Assembly: GCF_043290135.1 (NCBI RefSeq)
Contig: NC_134705.1
Location: 42,347,271 to 42,411,270 of the forward strand
Direction of reading: 5' to 3'
DNA from: Rhipicephalus microplus
Taxonomy: Eukaryota; Arthropoda; Arachnida; Ixodida; Ixodidae
Length of the DNA: 64,000 nt
Of the stretch, positions 1 to 10,310 are shown piece after piece. Within the stretch, counting starts at the first letter, position 1, and each line of letters opens with the position of its first letter. The position numbers and the translations under genes were made by a program. The notes under the pieces were generated by a model. That model saw nothing but the letters and a program-made list of their open reading frames with translations. It ran no database searches and was not told where the DNA came from.

Positions 1-639
1 GTCAGAGAGAAGAAGGACAGCGTAAGAGCGTCCGAAAACTTCTCGGCCCTTCAAGTCCCTAAGCTGTCGGCCCCAGTGCCGAATATGCAATGCCTCTATT
101 GCATACTGTACATAAATGCTGCCCTAACTCACTGTCGTCTTGTCTGCTAGTCTATCAGCTCTGCCCAGAAGCCGCGGCGAGCTCAGAAGTGCACTACGTA
201 ACAACCTTGGCAGTGGTGACTTTCGTAACAGCGGCGCTCAGCTGAACCGCGGCGTCGGACTTTTGTAACATTACACGTGCGGGAAACAAAATATTTCACA
301 ACGCACTACTGTATTCGTTTTTCTAGCTCGATGAATACACATTCATGCTCGCTCAAAAGCTCTGATGTGAACTTTCTGCAACGGAGCGATGTCATCGTTG
401 TTTACCGGGGCAAATAAAAGGTGAAAAAGCACCAGAAAACTTGAAATAGAAAAGAATGCAAAACATATAAGGTTAACTGATGCATTTCAATATTATTTCA
501 AACAATATTGAACGTAATATTTACGTCTTTTCTTTTGTATTTTCCATTAAGCTACGCAGTATACAAAAGCTAGTGTTCGTGGACTACTTGCAGAATTGTA
601 GTTAAAAGGGCGTGCGTGGGCTTCGTAGCCTGGGCTTTG
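1..639. other. No gene recognised; AT-rich non-coding stretch
   Basis: I see no reading frame, repeat end or RNA gene that I can support here. It is probably intergenic or intronic DNA. Confidence 0.5.
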
Positions 640-820
640 CTGCCACAGAAAGTTGACGACGAGTATAGGTGTCGGCTAGAAGATCTTGCGTCTTGATGAT
701 TTCCTCGGCTCGTTCCATTGTCCATAGCTGATCATCCAGGGCCGAACGGAGCAGTATGGCCCGAAGACACGCACGGAGGCTGTCGGTGAAAGCAGCGTTC
801 TCAATACATCGTTTTGATCC
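640..820 (-). pseudogene. LINE A remnant: ORF2 C-terminal tail
   Basis: The minus strand reads a stop-free stretch of about 60 codons with a helix-like pattern (SLRACLRAILL, then LDDQLWTMERAEEI). It resembles the short C-terminal tail after the zinc finger of LINE B in this window (around 30400-30540: WEAAISQPDLVEQ, then ARARRAVQ). I infer the 3' end of an old I-like LINE on the minus strand. The neighbouring minus-strand fragments at 1024-1230, 1810-1982 and 4440-4760 lie in the order expected for ORF2 and ORF1 of the same element. The match is by eye only. It could be unrelated coding debris. Confidence 0.35.
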
Positions 821-1023
821 CTAGCATACCCATCGAATATGTTCTAAGGAAGCTAATGCCTGACAATCTCTGCGTTGATCGATTGTGTGGAGCACGGAAA
901 GTGAGTTCTCTAGCTACGTTATCTGCTTAACTTATGCATTTCACCCTTGTGTTTAACAGAGCCTTGAATAGGCTGGATATCAAAAATAAAATGATCGCTG
1001 CCAAAGTATTCCTTTGTGTTATG

Positions 1024-1227
1024 TCATGATGTATATTGGGTGTTTTTTATAAAAGTATGGTCGGGCGTGGTGTCATCATACACAGTTTCCTTGCCCAGTG
1101 GGCATTGTGGGGTCATTGATGAAAGGCCTTCCTGCTGCGAGTCTAGCCAGATATTCCTGCCCTTATGCTTAACGTTTTTATAGCTCCACGTGAAATGGGA
1201 GGCAATCAAGTCCCCTCCGACTATCAT
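1024..1227 (-). pseudogene. LINE A remnant: endonuclease (EEP) domain fragment
   Basis: The minus-strand frame starts MIVGGDLIASHFTWSYKN and contains a stretch ending PDHTFIKN. It aligns by eye with the AP-like endonuclease of LINE B (27340-27530: VIVGDFNAPHAAWGYH, later NPDLTFTRD). In this family the enzyme nicks target DNA for target-primed reverse transcription. The catalytic GDFN is changed to GDLI and only about 65 codons remain, so the fragment cannot be active. It lies between the ORF2 tail (640-820) and the ORF1 pieces (1810-4760) of the same orientation. Confidence 0.45.
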
Positions 1228-1809
1228 AAATTGGTCTGCCGCCGTGGTGAGTTGTGGCTGGTTTCACGGTTGTTTTAATGGGCGTTACTGTGCTAGCTTG
1301 TAGGCCTGTAGCAGAGGACTATTTTTCAATATCTGTTACCCTAGTGGACAAGTTATCTAGTCGCTACTCGTAACACTTGTGTTGCTTTATAACTGTGTTA
1401 ACTTTCTGCATAACAGCCGTTCCTCAGTTTTTGATTTGCACTTTTATGGGTTCCTTAATTTCTCTTCTTGCCTCAGTAGCTTTTCACAGCTTCTTCAACT
1501 TTGCTTATTCTTGAATATACGCATCGTTGAGATTCGTCTTGACATTCGTGCAACAGGTTAGTGGCCTTGGTTTCCTTGTGTTTGCTAGTACCCTTGCCGT
1601 CGTTCTCTACAGCCTTACATTTTGGGTGAGCTAAATTATTACCCTCCTCCATAGTGGTTACACTGTCTTTTGTTATCATCATTGCATCATATTGCACTGC
1701 ACCATGCCTGTTTTGTAGTTGTGAATTTCTTCCCTTAATATCTTATCCTCCTCTATGGTGGCGGCAATTATCTCATTGCTTTGAAGAATCATTTGTTTCG
1801 CGTTAGTGT

Positions 1810-1982
1810 GTGTCCTAGGTGCCTGTGCCTCAGTGTGTTTTTTGTGTCCGATTCTAACGCATCGCGAATGGGAGCCATTTGTTTAAGTTGGGCTAACTCT
1901 GCCTCGAGTTTGGCAAATTTCTAGTCAGAAGCAGCCTCCGCCTCTGCACGCGTCCCCTTGACCTTGTTTGCCCAACTCCCCT
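1810..1982 (-). pseudogene. LINE A remnant: ORF1 C-terminal coiled-coil segment
   Basis: The minus strand reads SWANKVKG, then after one in-frame stop KFAKLEAELAQLKQM and PIRDALES. The short SWANKV motif followed by a charged heptad-like stretch is the layout of the C-terminal half of Gag-like ORF1 in I-like LINEs; compare LINE B at 26400-26700. I infer that this is the same decayed element as its minus-strand neighbours. The region from here to 1230 has no stable frame. Confidence 0.35.
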
Positions 1983-2009
1983 TGAAATAAGCAACGGCGC
2001 TGGAGTTGT

Positions 2010-4135
2010 GGGTTTCCTGTCCCTTGACAGGGAGCGCGACTTTAACATGAAGCAGTTCCTGAACCTAGATCTGCTGTTCCTCTCGCAGGGCAAACTGGTG
2101 AATGAGACGTATGTGTTGTCCCTTGCTGAGTTGGCCTTATATCATCTATCTTCTGCTGCAAAGGACGCGTTCTCCTGTTCTTGTCTAGCTCTTTTTCAGC
2201 GGTGCTTCCACGCTGAAAATCGAGTTCTATTGGCCTGGTGATCTGGGAGTGGCGCCCCCTTGCGTGGTGTGACGTCAGTTTGTGGACTCCGCTTTTAACC
2301 GTGCCGTAGCAGCCACTGCTCTTGTGCGCGGATCGTCTACTTCTGATCGAGAACATTGTTGAACGAACAGCATTGTGAGGGTCAACAAACACTCGCGACG
2401 AATGCTTTTGAATACAATTATGAATTTCTTTTAGTGGCGGCCCAATTGACAGGACAAAAAACCTCCCACATGGCCGACGAACAGGTCGATGCCGCCAACC
2501 ACATTGCTAGTAAGAAAGTGAAACCATGTGTGAGTGTCATCGCTCATGATCGGCAGTTCCTGCCGTGTGTTACTAATTAGTTCACGTGTTTATTTCGAAA
2601 GTTCAAAAAGCGAGCCTTTCTGCAGCCTCTACAAGCATGCAGATACAGCTAGCGAAACGTCGTGGTATCTGATGAATGGTGCGGTAGTGTACGACGCAGG
2701 TCATGCGCACGTTGTTGAATGAGTAGTCTAGGCCGCCAATGGAGATCACATCAACTTCACAGCTATGGTCCTGTAAACACGTGAACTTGCGAACCTGCCA
2801 CACAACGTCGCCGTAGTCATCGAGTGCTGTCCAATCGCGAAGTACTGCTCTGTGCCTCAGTGTGCTTCGTCTGCCCCTGAAAGGAACGTTAGCCCTCACA
2901 ACAATCCCATAGGGTAAGGCGTGCCTGCCCTTCTCCTTAGGATGTTTTTTTTTTCTGCAGTGCAATGATATTGACAGCGAGGAGAAAAACATGAGTGAGA
3001 ATTGTCGATTTCGGCCACTATGACTTTCGCAAACAACCTATGAGATATTTGCTGCATAGCAGCTGTTTAAAATGCTTCTTCGGCTGCTAATCAAGTGTTT
3101 GTGGCACGTAATAGAAGTGCAATGCAGCATAAAATTACCAAATTAAAGAGAATTGTACACGGATTGCAGTTATGGACATTGACAGGGCACAAGCCCGTGT
3201 TGTATCGCAGTAGGAGGTGTCTTTAGCGGCAAGTGTTGGTGTGACTCGGGGTAGAGGCAAGCTCCGCCTTATAGCATCCCCTGGCCGATGCAAATAACTG
3301 CAGTTTGTCTCAATAATGTTTGTTCTGTGAGAGCGACATCACTATGTAGTTCCTATAAATATCGCACAGGGCTATCGCTTGATTATCAAAATGTAACGAA
3401 TAGTAATTTCTGATCATATATACTGCGCAAAGGGCCACAAAGATTAACGTGTCAAAGGCAAGCTGGGTGAGTTTGCGTTCAAGCGTGTAACGCAATGCAA
3501 AGCTTAAGGAGCTCCGCTTAAAGTGTCTGCATTGCCTTCGATGACAGCCTTTGGTGAATGTGCATGTACTAAACAGTGACGGCAGGTTTCGCTTACTAAT
3601 TTGTGGTAAGCAGTGTGCTAGGCGCACGCTTGTACTAACCAGTAAACTACGTATATATTTGAGCGAACCAACCAAATAAAGCCGTAGTCTCAGATGTCCT
3701 GCACCACTCAGCTGCGCTCACGAGGCATGCTTACCCGAGGCGATTCGGAGGCCACGTCGTCATCTCCCTGTCTAAGGGCCTTTGCGGTAGGTTTTGGGAC
3801 GGCGCCTAGCCTTGTGTAAGTCGCCGACGCTTGTAGCCTGCGTGCAATTAGCAAAGAGTGGCGCGTAGGACGGATAGAGCAAAAGTGACTGTCAGCGAAG
3901 TGCTTGCTGCACACGGTCGGTGAAGGTGTGGAGCGCTATCTTTTTCTTAGTTTTACTATCCACTTCTTTCTCAGCTTCGGTTCTTCAGAATAGTTGTGAA
4001 AGCGAACGTCCGTTTCAAGGGTGGGTGGCCATGTGGAGGTACATCGCACGTACTTCATTATTGCGCAGCAATCGCAACGGAGACATGCGGCCGCATTTTT
4101 AAGAAACAAGATGCCGCGCCTTTAAATAAAATGGA
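2010..4135. other. Unassigned interval inside the LINE A remnant
   Basis: About 2.1 kb separates two parts of LINE A ORF1. Open frames here are short, lack recognisable motifs and overlap on both strands. I see no terminal repeats. It is either inserted sequence too decayed to name or unrelated DNA brought in by rearrangement. Confidence 0.4.
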
Positions 4136-4432
4136 GCGTTAAAACCGGGCACCCATGGTCGTTACAACAGCGTCGATAGCTACCACACACAATATAACCA
4201 ATTGAACTGCTTCTTTGTTGTTTTTATCCCGACGGTGGTTTCTACACGGCACCGCACTTCGAAAGCGCGCGAATCATTGAAGCGACGTAATACAAGTGTG
4301 GTTCGCAGCTCCACCATCAGTCGCACACCACCGTCGAGGTAAAAAACTACAAAGAATTAGTTCAATTGGTTATATTGTGTGTGGTAGCGACCGACGCTGT
4401 TTTAGCAACCATGGGTGTCCGCTCTTAACGCT
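4136..4432. mobile_element. Foldback MITE with ~105-bp terminal inverted repeats
   Basis: The left arm (4136-4239) and the reverse complement of the right arm (about 4328-4432) align over about 105 bp with few differences. Both begin AGCGTTAA and share CACCCATGG, AACAGCGTCG, GCTACCACACACAATATAAC and CAATTGAACT. The spacer between the arms is about 90 bp and has no coding capacity. This is the architecture of a non-autonomous foldback or MITE-type DNA element. TTAA lies near both ends, which could fit a piggyBac-type target, but the homology continues beyond TTAA so the superfamily is uncertain. It sits against the LINE A ORF1 fragment. Confidence 0.85.
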
Positions 4433-4439
4433 AATTTTA

Positions 4440-4760
4440 GAACCACAGATTTTTTTATTTTTTTTTCGGCTGCAATCCCTTGCTTTGCAGGTTCAGTCTG
4501 CTGTTGAGTGGTCTTAGTCGCACAGCTGGCAGCTGGTCTTGCATTTGTAACTTTCGGAAGTATTCGGAATCCTGCAGCCTTGGCAGATTCTAACTTTAGG
4601 GTTAAGACAAATATCTGCCATGTGTCCCAAGTGTCCACACTGGTAGCGCACATCTAGGTTTCTGTGCAGCGTACATTGTAGTATTGCCCCATAGTATTTG
4701 AGGTAGCTTGTTACTCGGTACTTATCGTATAATATGATTGCATTGGTGGTGTTGCCCATT
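4440..4760 (-). pseudogene. LINE A remnant: ORF1 zinc-knuckle region
   Basis: The minus-strand frame (from 4759) includes NTTNAIILYDKYRV, then CGHLGHMADIC and a second Cys-rich part, CQGC with KCKTSCQLCD. The spacing is that of the CCHC knuckles in Gag-like ORF1 of I-like LINEs, where they bind element RNA. The same order (a beta-strand segment, then CRTCGALGHRQDIC) is seen in LINE B. The first cysteine pair is partly lost and a frame shift lies near 4515-4650. The MITE at 4136-4432 abuts it. Confidence 0.55.
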
Positions 4761-5289
4761 CACTTGGCCAAGAGCGCAGTTCGGTTTCTTGGGCTAATGA
4801 CGGTTGCTGTTATGTCTAGAGCTGTATAGTACCCTCATTACTGTTTTGGAGATATTTTATGGGGCTGTTCTATTTATAAGCGCTGGCTTCAAATGTTTGC
4901 ATGCCTACTTTGATACAAACAATTCACTGGTATCAATTGGCACGTTCTTCGACAGGAGTGCTGACCGCAATGATGTTTTTTTTTCGGTATTTGGGGCAAA
5001 TCTTGTCTTGTCGTCATACTTCTTTGGGTATAACATTGATCGTTTGGGAGATGCTGTTGGCATTGTGGGTGGTGCCATGATCGCTGACGCCAAGTCCTCC
5101 TCGAGGTCGAACAAATACTTTGTGGTCTTTCCTGGTAAGTAGTGGCATTATACTAGCTCTTTTGATTGAGCAAAGGCGTCGTTCTAAGTTTCTTGTAATT
5201 TTGCCATGTGAAATACTGCACACCTGGTTGCTCCGGCATTCGCTCTGTATATTTCCGCTGTCTCACTGGTCGCCAACTGATGTTATCAT
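4761..5289. other. Unassigned, possibly 5' part of LINE A
   Basis: Reading on the minus strand, this would be upstream of the LINE A knuckles. There are short open frames on both strands (for example 4905-5114 minus) but no motif that I recognise. No repeat ends are visible. Confidence 0.3.
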
Positions 5290-5898
5290 AAAATTATTCT
5301 CTCAAAACGTTCTCTCTCTCCATGCTCACTTTCATCTGGTCAAAAACCATGCGTCCGTTCAGGCATGTGTTTGTGTGTCCGTTCGTCCATCTATTCAACA
5401 CTCCAAGTACTAGCATCTCGCATCTCTTCATCATATATTCCCCATATAGAAGCACCGCCATCCATCGGACATTCCAAGGACTAAACGAGAGGTCGCACAC
5501 GCACACTTTCTTACGGCTTGCGCTTAGGGTCTACTTGCCACCTTTAACCACCTGGAGTTCATGGTATATACTAGTTCACTGTATTCACGGCACTACGGCC
5601 CAACGCTCGCTAAACCTTTCTAAAACCAAGGAGGTTACGCCCAGCGAGTATAATGTAGCAGCCCTTTCATGTCAGATAACGCTCAATGTACATGCCAATG
5701 GCTGCTAATGGGGAATGAGAGACAGGAGAATTCGGGTTTTATAACGCTCACGCTGCGAATTTTTTTATTGTTCAAGAACGCACAGGAGAAATCTCCTGCT
5801 GGCACCACCTTGCAGGTCAAAACGCAAGACTGGTTACACACTACGACCACGACTACGACTACTACGAGGGACAACCGGGTGCTGCTTTAAGAAGCTTC
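5290..5898 (-). repeat. Minisatellite-bearing interspersed repeat, copy 1
   Basis: On the minus strand it begins GGGCGAAGCTTCTTAAAGCA, runs through GTAGTCGTAGT and TGTGTAACCAG, then AGCGAGCGTTGGGCCG, and ends in a short GGACG-type tract near 5345-5395. Copies 2 (14347-14430 plus 16195-16880) and 3 (35425-36410) lie in the opposite orientation and carry a much longer minisatellite. I see no protein-coding capacity. This copy lacks the insertion found in copy 2, so it supplies the empty site for that insertion (around 5818-5850). Class uncertain; probably a non-autonomous mobile element. Confidence 0.75.
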
Positions 5899-6523
5899 GC
5901 CCTTGAAAGGAAAGACAGTTTATCACAACTATTGCGGTAGTTTGCTTGCTCAGAGCATATGCGTGTAAAACAAACAGCTTGGCTGTATGGTATGCTGGAT
6001 TTGCAATGTTTAGCGTGGCTGCTGTTGATATGCAGATATTGTTGTCGGTCGGTAGACGTTTGATAAAACTTGCTGATTGAGTTGCCGTTTATTAAACTAA
6101 TAGAGACATCCAAGAATTTTATAGTTTCCGTCCAGTTGACGTGCGTGAAAGGATTAGATGGGTCAACATTATTGATACCTGATATGAATGAGAGAAGGTA
6201 CCATTTGAATAATCACAAGACAAATGTGCACTCCATGCTTCATCTACCGATTTCTAGACACGTTGACACTCTCGGACATACTTTTGAATGATTTAGGGTG
6301 ACTATATTAGATGTGGGATTCTCGCAACATCATCAGCGGGAGACACGCGAATCATTTCTAATTTACAAGTTCCAAACGGCTTCGACGGGTTTACAAGAAA
6401 ATGTGGGTAAACTGGCAAGCGCACTTGCGTACAGTGCGTGTTCAGCTTCGTGCGGCGACAAGCTCATCTTCTCTTTTGTGATCGTATGTGGATGTTTACT
6501 TCCTCGTAAAAGTGATTCTAATT
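5899..6523. other. No gene recognised
   Basis: There are a few short open frames and no motif or repeat structure that I can support. Confidence 0.4.
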
Positions 6524-6547
6524 GTTATAATTTGTTTCTGTAGAGTT

Positions 6548-6661
<114 letters not shown>

Positions 6662-6699
6662 CACGAGCTCTACAGAAACGAAACAAATTATAACAAATT

Positions 6700-6831
<132 letters not shown>

Positions 6832-6854
6832 TGGTGTATGTATGACTGATTGCA

Positions 6855-7715
6855 GGAGTACAACCGCGTGACTGCCCTCAACCACTGGAATGAATATGCG
6901 AAGCTTACTCGCGCCTATTTTCACCTGACCAGTGTAGCTAGAACTTGGTTCTTTAATCACGAGCTGGACTTTCTGGATTAGGCCTCATTTAAACACCAGC
7001 TACTACAGATTTTTGCTCACGCTTTCCTTCGCTCAGACATTGCGAAGAAGAAGCTAGGGGAGCATTTCCAACAAAAGGGCGGGTCGTACACGTCCTACTT
7101 TGAGTACGTTTTCACCCTTTGTCACCGAATGAGCAGCTCAATGACCGGGAGCGAACAACGTGCGCCATCTGCTCAAAGGTATTGGTGCTGTGGTATTCAA
7201 CGTACTTTCGGTATAGAACCCGGCTACTGTCTCCCAAATTGTCGCAACATCTCAGCGCCTTGATGAGTTCCATCTGCTACGTCTGCAACCTGACACGTCT
7301 CATCTGAGTGCACCCTCTGACAAGGAGCTCCGTGCACTGATTCGCACCATTATATGAGAGGAACTCCAGGCACAAGTGGTGCCATTCCCTCTTGAGCTCT
7401 GCACGCTGTCACCTGGCCGCAGCCTCCACAACATCGTCAAGGAAGAACTTGTTTCCATGAGGCGTATGGAAGTTCCCAGGCATGACGCTGTACCGCCGCC
7501 AACTTATGCACTGGTTGCGGCGCTGGCACTTCCTTCTCAGACACCACCCTACACGCCTCCGTTTCAGGGGTCAATGACTGGTCTCTCACCTCGACCGTCA
7601 CTTCCGCCTCCCAACTCTTGGCGGCCACCTCGAGCTGTGTGCCATTACTCTGGAATCCGTGGTCACATTTCCCGCTTCTGCCGACGCCACCTAGAGGACA
7701 AAAAGCGGGGTTAGG
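6855..7715 (+). pseudogene. gag: G1 gag-like capsid/nucleocapsid remnant
   Basis: Translated pieces include [19 protein letters not shown] and, after a stop, FKHQLLQIFAHAFL with SYTSYFEYVF. This is the layout of the retrotransposon gag family that forms the particle. A decayed zinc knuckle, CHYSGIRGHISRFC, sits near 7638-7680; the second cysteine of the CX2C is replaced by serine. A proline-rich stretch (7480-7640) precedes it. The stop near 6979 and shifts near 7125 and 7300 break the frame. Confidence 0.6.
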
Positions 7716-8029
7716 ACTACTGTAAAAGAGACGAGCTACCTGGTCCAGTGCCACGAAACAGCCAACCCTACCGATGCTATGAACACCGCTCGCCATTCCC
7801 GCAGAGCCTCGAAGGAGCCGAACCTTCCCGTTCCTCGCGTCGCCGCCCTCCGTCATTGATGCGCCGCTTCTCTTCACCCATTCGACCAGCTACCTCGACT
7901 CCGGGCCACTGCCTGGAAAACTAAGAAGTGCAGCTTTGAGATGGAAAGCTGCATGTTTTGCAATTAGTCAAACTCTTCGGCAATAGCCCTCAAATATTCT
8001 GTTATTATGTATTCAAGGTGTATGAACTG

Positions 8030-8510
8030 AAGCATTGGTAGACACAGGTGCGGCGCTTTTCGTCATTAGTACTGAATTGTGTTCTCGGTTGCACAAAGTG
8101 AAGACGCCGTATACTGGGCCGATGTGTCATTGTAGTACTCGTTCGGCCCGTCGGTGGCACAGTCGAGAGTTTTTATTGATGGCATCCTTCATGATATTTT
8201 TTTTCTAATGCTGTATTCATGTCCACTCGCACTTACAGTAGGATGGAACTTTTTTTCAACGCCGGTCGTGGTATCTTGCCATCAGCGGGTACTTCACAAG
8301 GCACCTCAGGAATTTTTATCTAATGGCAATACTTGCCGAATTCACTTCGTCATGGCGGCCAATTGTCCCATTCCACCTGGCAACGAGAATGTTTTGACAT
8401 TAACGTCCGATATGATCATTAATGGGGACGAGTTTCTTGCTCCATGTGATCACTTGATATATCGTGGGATTGTTATTGCACCTAGCGTGGTCAGGGTTAG
8501 TGACAGCTGA
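8030..8510 (+). pseudogene. G1 aspartic protease and linker remnant
   Basis: The frame at 8036-8110 reads ALVDTGAALFVIST. DTGA is the active-site signature of the retropepsin-type protease that cuts Gag-Pol. A shifted frame (8154-8510) continues with RVFIDGILHDIF and LTVGWNFF, the usual distal part of the fold, then a linker rich in hydrophobic strands before RT. A one-base frame break near 8150 separates the two, so no functional polyprotein is made. Confidence 0.65.
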
Positions 8511-8849
8511 GCGTTGATCACTGCTCGTAACCGTAATCTTCGCCATTTTTTCTGCCTCGAAGTACCTGGATGGCCTGTTTTGCTGACACCGAACCTCTTG
8601 CCCTAACGCGCCTTCATAACAATGCACCAGTGTCGCCTATTGCAAACGAAGATCATGCGACGACTACTGCTTTACTTGCCACCATAAATCCTCCTCTCTC
8701 TATGGCACAAAAAGAAGGTCTTGACAAAGTGCTTCTTTCGCCATCCACGCCAACCTGCTCGGGCGCAAGTCCGTCGCAGAGCACCGGATCGAAACAGCAG
8801 GTAAATCCAATTTACGTCACCGACCATGCTGCATGTCTGCCCTGGAGCG

Positions 8850-8962
8850 CAAAACACTCCGGCAACGTTTGAGCGTATGATAGACACTGTTCTTTGTGGC
8901 TTTTAGTGTAAAGCCTGTTTATGTTATCTGGATGATACTGTCGTTTTTTCGTTCACTTTCGC
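8850..8962 (+). pseudogene. G1 reverse transcriptase palm fragment, first half
   Basis: The frame includes TPATFERMIDTVLCGF, an in-frame stop, then ACLCYLDDTVVFSFTF. YLDD is the polymerase active-site motif of Ty3/gypsy RT. About 150 residues that should precede it (fingers and the first catalytic Asp) are missing between the primer-grip linker at 8570-8840 and here. A tRNA-derived SINE follows immediately; RT resumes at 9153. Confidence 0.7.
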
Positions 8963-9152
8963 AGGTCGCGGGATCAAATCCCGGCTGCGGCGGCTGCATT
9001 TCCGATGGAGGTGGAAATGATGTTTACCCGTGTGCTCAGTATTTAGTGAACGTTAAAGAACCCTAGGGGGTCGAAATTTCTGGAGCCCTCCACTACGGCG
9101 TCTCTCTTATTCATATGGTGGTTTTGCAACGTAAAAACCCACATATCAATCA
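8963..9152 (+). mobile_element. Ruka-type tRNA-derived SINE, copy r1, inside G1 RT
   Basis: It starts in a tRNA-like B-box segment (GGATCAAATCCCGG), followed by the family core CTGCATTTCCGATGGAGG, GTTAAAGAACCC, CCTCCACTACGGCGTCTCTC and the tail ATATCAATCA. Near-identical 15-16-bp flanks (8947-8962 and 9153-9167, TTTCGT-CACTTT core) are the target-site duplication expected of LINE-driven insertion. The A-box half of the tRNA head is missing, so this copy is 5'-truncated. Confidence 0.85.
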
Positions 9153-9212
9153 TTTCGTCCACTTTGCGGCCGTATCTTGAGCGGCTAGACGAAGTTCTGA
9201 CGTGTGTTACTA
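9153..9212 (+). pseudogene. G1 reverse transcriptase, second half of palm region
   Basis: Directly after the SINE the frame reads FVHFRPYLERLDEVLTCV, matching by eye the segment after YLDD in gypsy G3 ([14 protein letters not shown], 51140-51180). It is cut at 9212 by the TA-flanked element and its continuation (AGLQRN) starts at 11671. Confidence 0.7.
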
Positions 9213-9317
9213 CACTCTAAGGCAAAAGGGTGTTAAAAAGTGTGTGGTTCGTCTATTTGGGGACTGATGGTGCTGCCACAACCATTAATTCCTTTTAGGA
9301 CTAACGGCGCGGCGTCT

Positions 9318-9535
9318 AACAGTTAGTCCTCACAGACGAGCTCAGGGGACTAACATTTAGTCCTCACATTTACACCTTAGTGAGTAACCGTTAGTACCAC
9401 AATTCGCCTCAAAGGTCTAAATGTTATTCCACACATTCTCACCTTATAGAGCAACTGTTATCCCTACATTTACACCTTACCGGGCAACCGTTAGTCCTCA
9501 CAGTTGCACCTTGCCAGACGAACGGTTGTTCCACT
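9318..9535. repeat. Subterminal tandem repeat, 33-35 bp x ~6.5
   Basis: Units begin at 9318, 9352, 9386, 9419, 9453, 9486 and 9521, each starting AAC followed by a GTTAGTCCTCAC-like stretch and usually ACACCTTA. Subterminal arrays of this kind are typical transposase-binding regions in some DNA transposon families. That role is an inference. Confidence 0.85.
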
Positions 9536-9837
9536 CAAATACTCCAATCGGCTGAATTTTTTGTCCACAGTTCAAATATTGTTTTTTGTTTATGTTCCGC
9601 CAGGCCCAATACTATTTTTGCCTGTTTTTCTTCGCAGTGAGCAACAAATTGCGCAGAAAAAAACACGCCAAATAGTAGTTAGCCATCTAAGTGTAACTGC
9701 TTTCGCAGTCATGGCAACAACGAAAGACAAAAGTGAGACATCAAAATCTTTTATTTTTCTACATACACACGAAGTTTCTCCATTCTTCCAAGTGAATTCA
9801 CGGTGAAGTGTACAAGTCCAGTCTCGTTGTAACATCT

Positions 9838-10310
9838 TGTTCACTCCTTGTGGAGCTCCTCCGACGGAAGCGATAGGTATGACTGGCATCGCAGACGCCA
9901 CTGCACGCAGCCGTCTGCTTCTTGTGTTCCCACGGCTGCACGTACAATAATATAGTAATTGTAGTTAGGCACGCGTGACAGAGGATGAAGATGCACGCAT
10001 ATGACAAGTACGTGCACATTAACATAAGAACAAGCGTTAAAATATGACACACAAACAACTTTACCTTCACATCTCACACAGTCCTTCTGAAGCTGCTCTG
10101 AGGAAAGAGATGGATGACAGGCATCGCAGACGCATGCACACAGTCTTCAGCACGGTGTGTGCCCATGGCTGCACAATAAGTATATAAAATAATGAGTCAC
10201 ACGTGAGAAAGGATGAATAAAAATGCATATGAGAAATACGTGCAAGGGGAAATGAAAACATACGTGAGGTATGACATGCTAATAATTTCAACGTGGTGTC
10301 ACACATCGTC
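9838..10310. repeat. Diverged ~240-bp internal tandem duplication
   Basis: The stretch 9838-10070 recurs at 10080-10310. Shared landmarks are TGACTGGCATCGCAGACGC versus TGACAGGCATCGCAGACGC, CCACGGCTGCAC versus CCATGGCTGCAC, GAGGATGAA versus AAGGATGAA, GCATATGA, ACGTGCA and AATATGACAC-like ends. The duplication lies inside the TA-flanked element. Confidence 0.7.

Noticed and set aside
4905..5142. 112-codon plus-strand and 69-codon minus-strand frames
   Set aside because: Overlapping frames with no motif; position suggests decayed LINE A but I could not confirm it.
9318..9535. Regularly spaced repeats resembling a CRISPR array
   Set aside because: Units are adjacent 33-35-bp tandem repeats with no unique spacers, in a eukaryotic DNA element.
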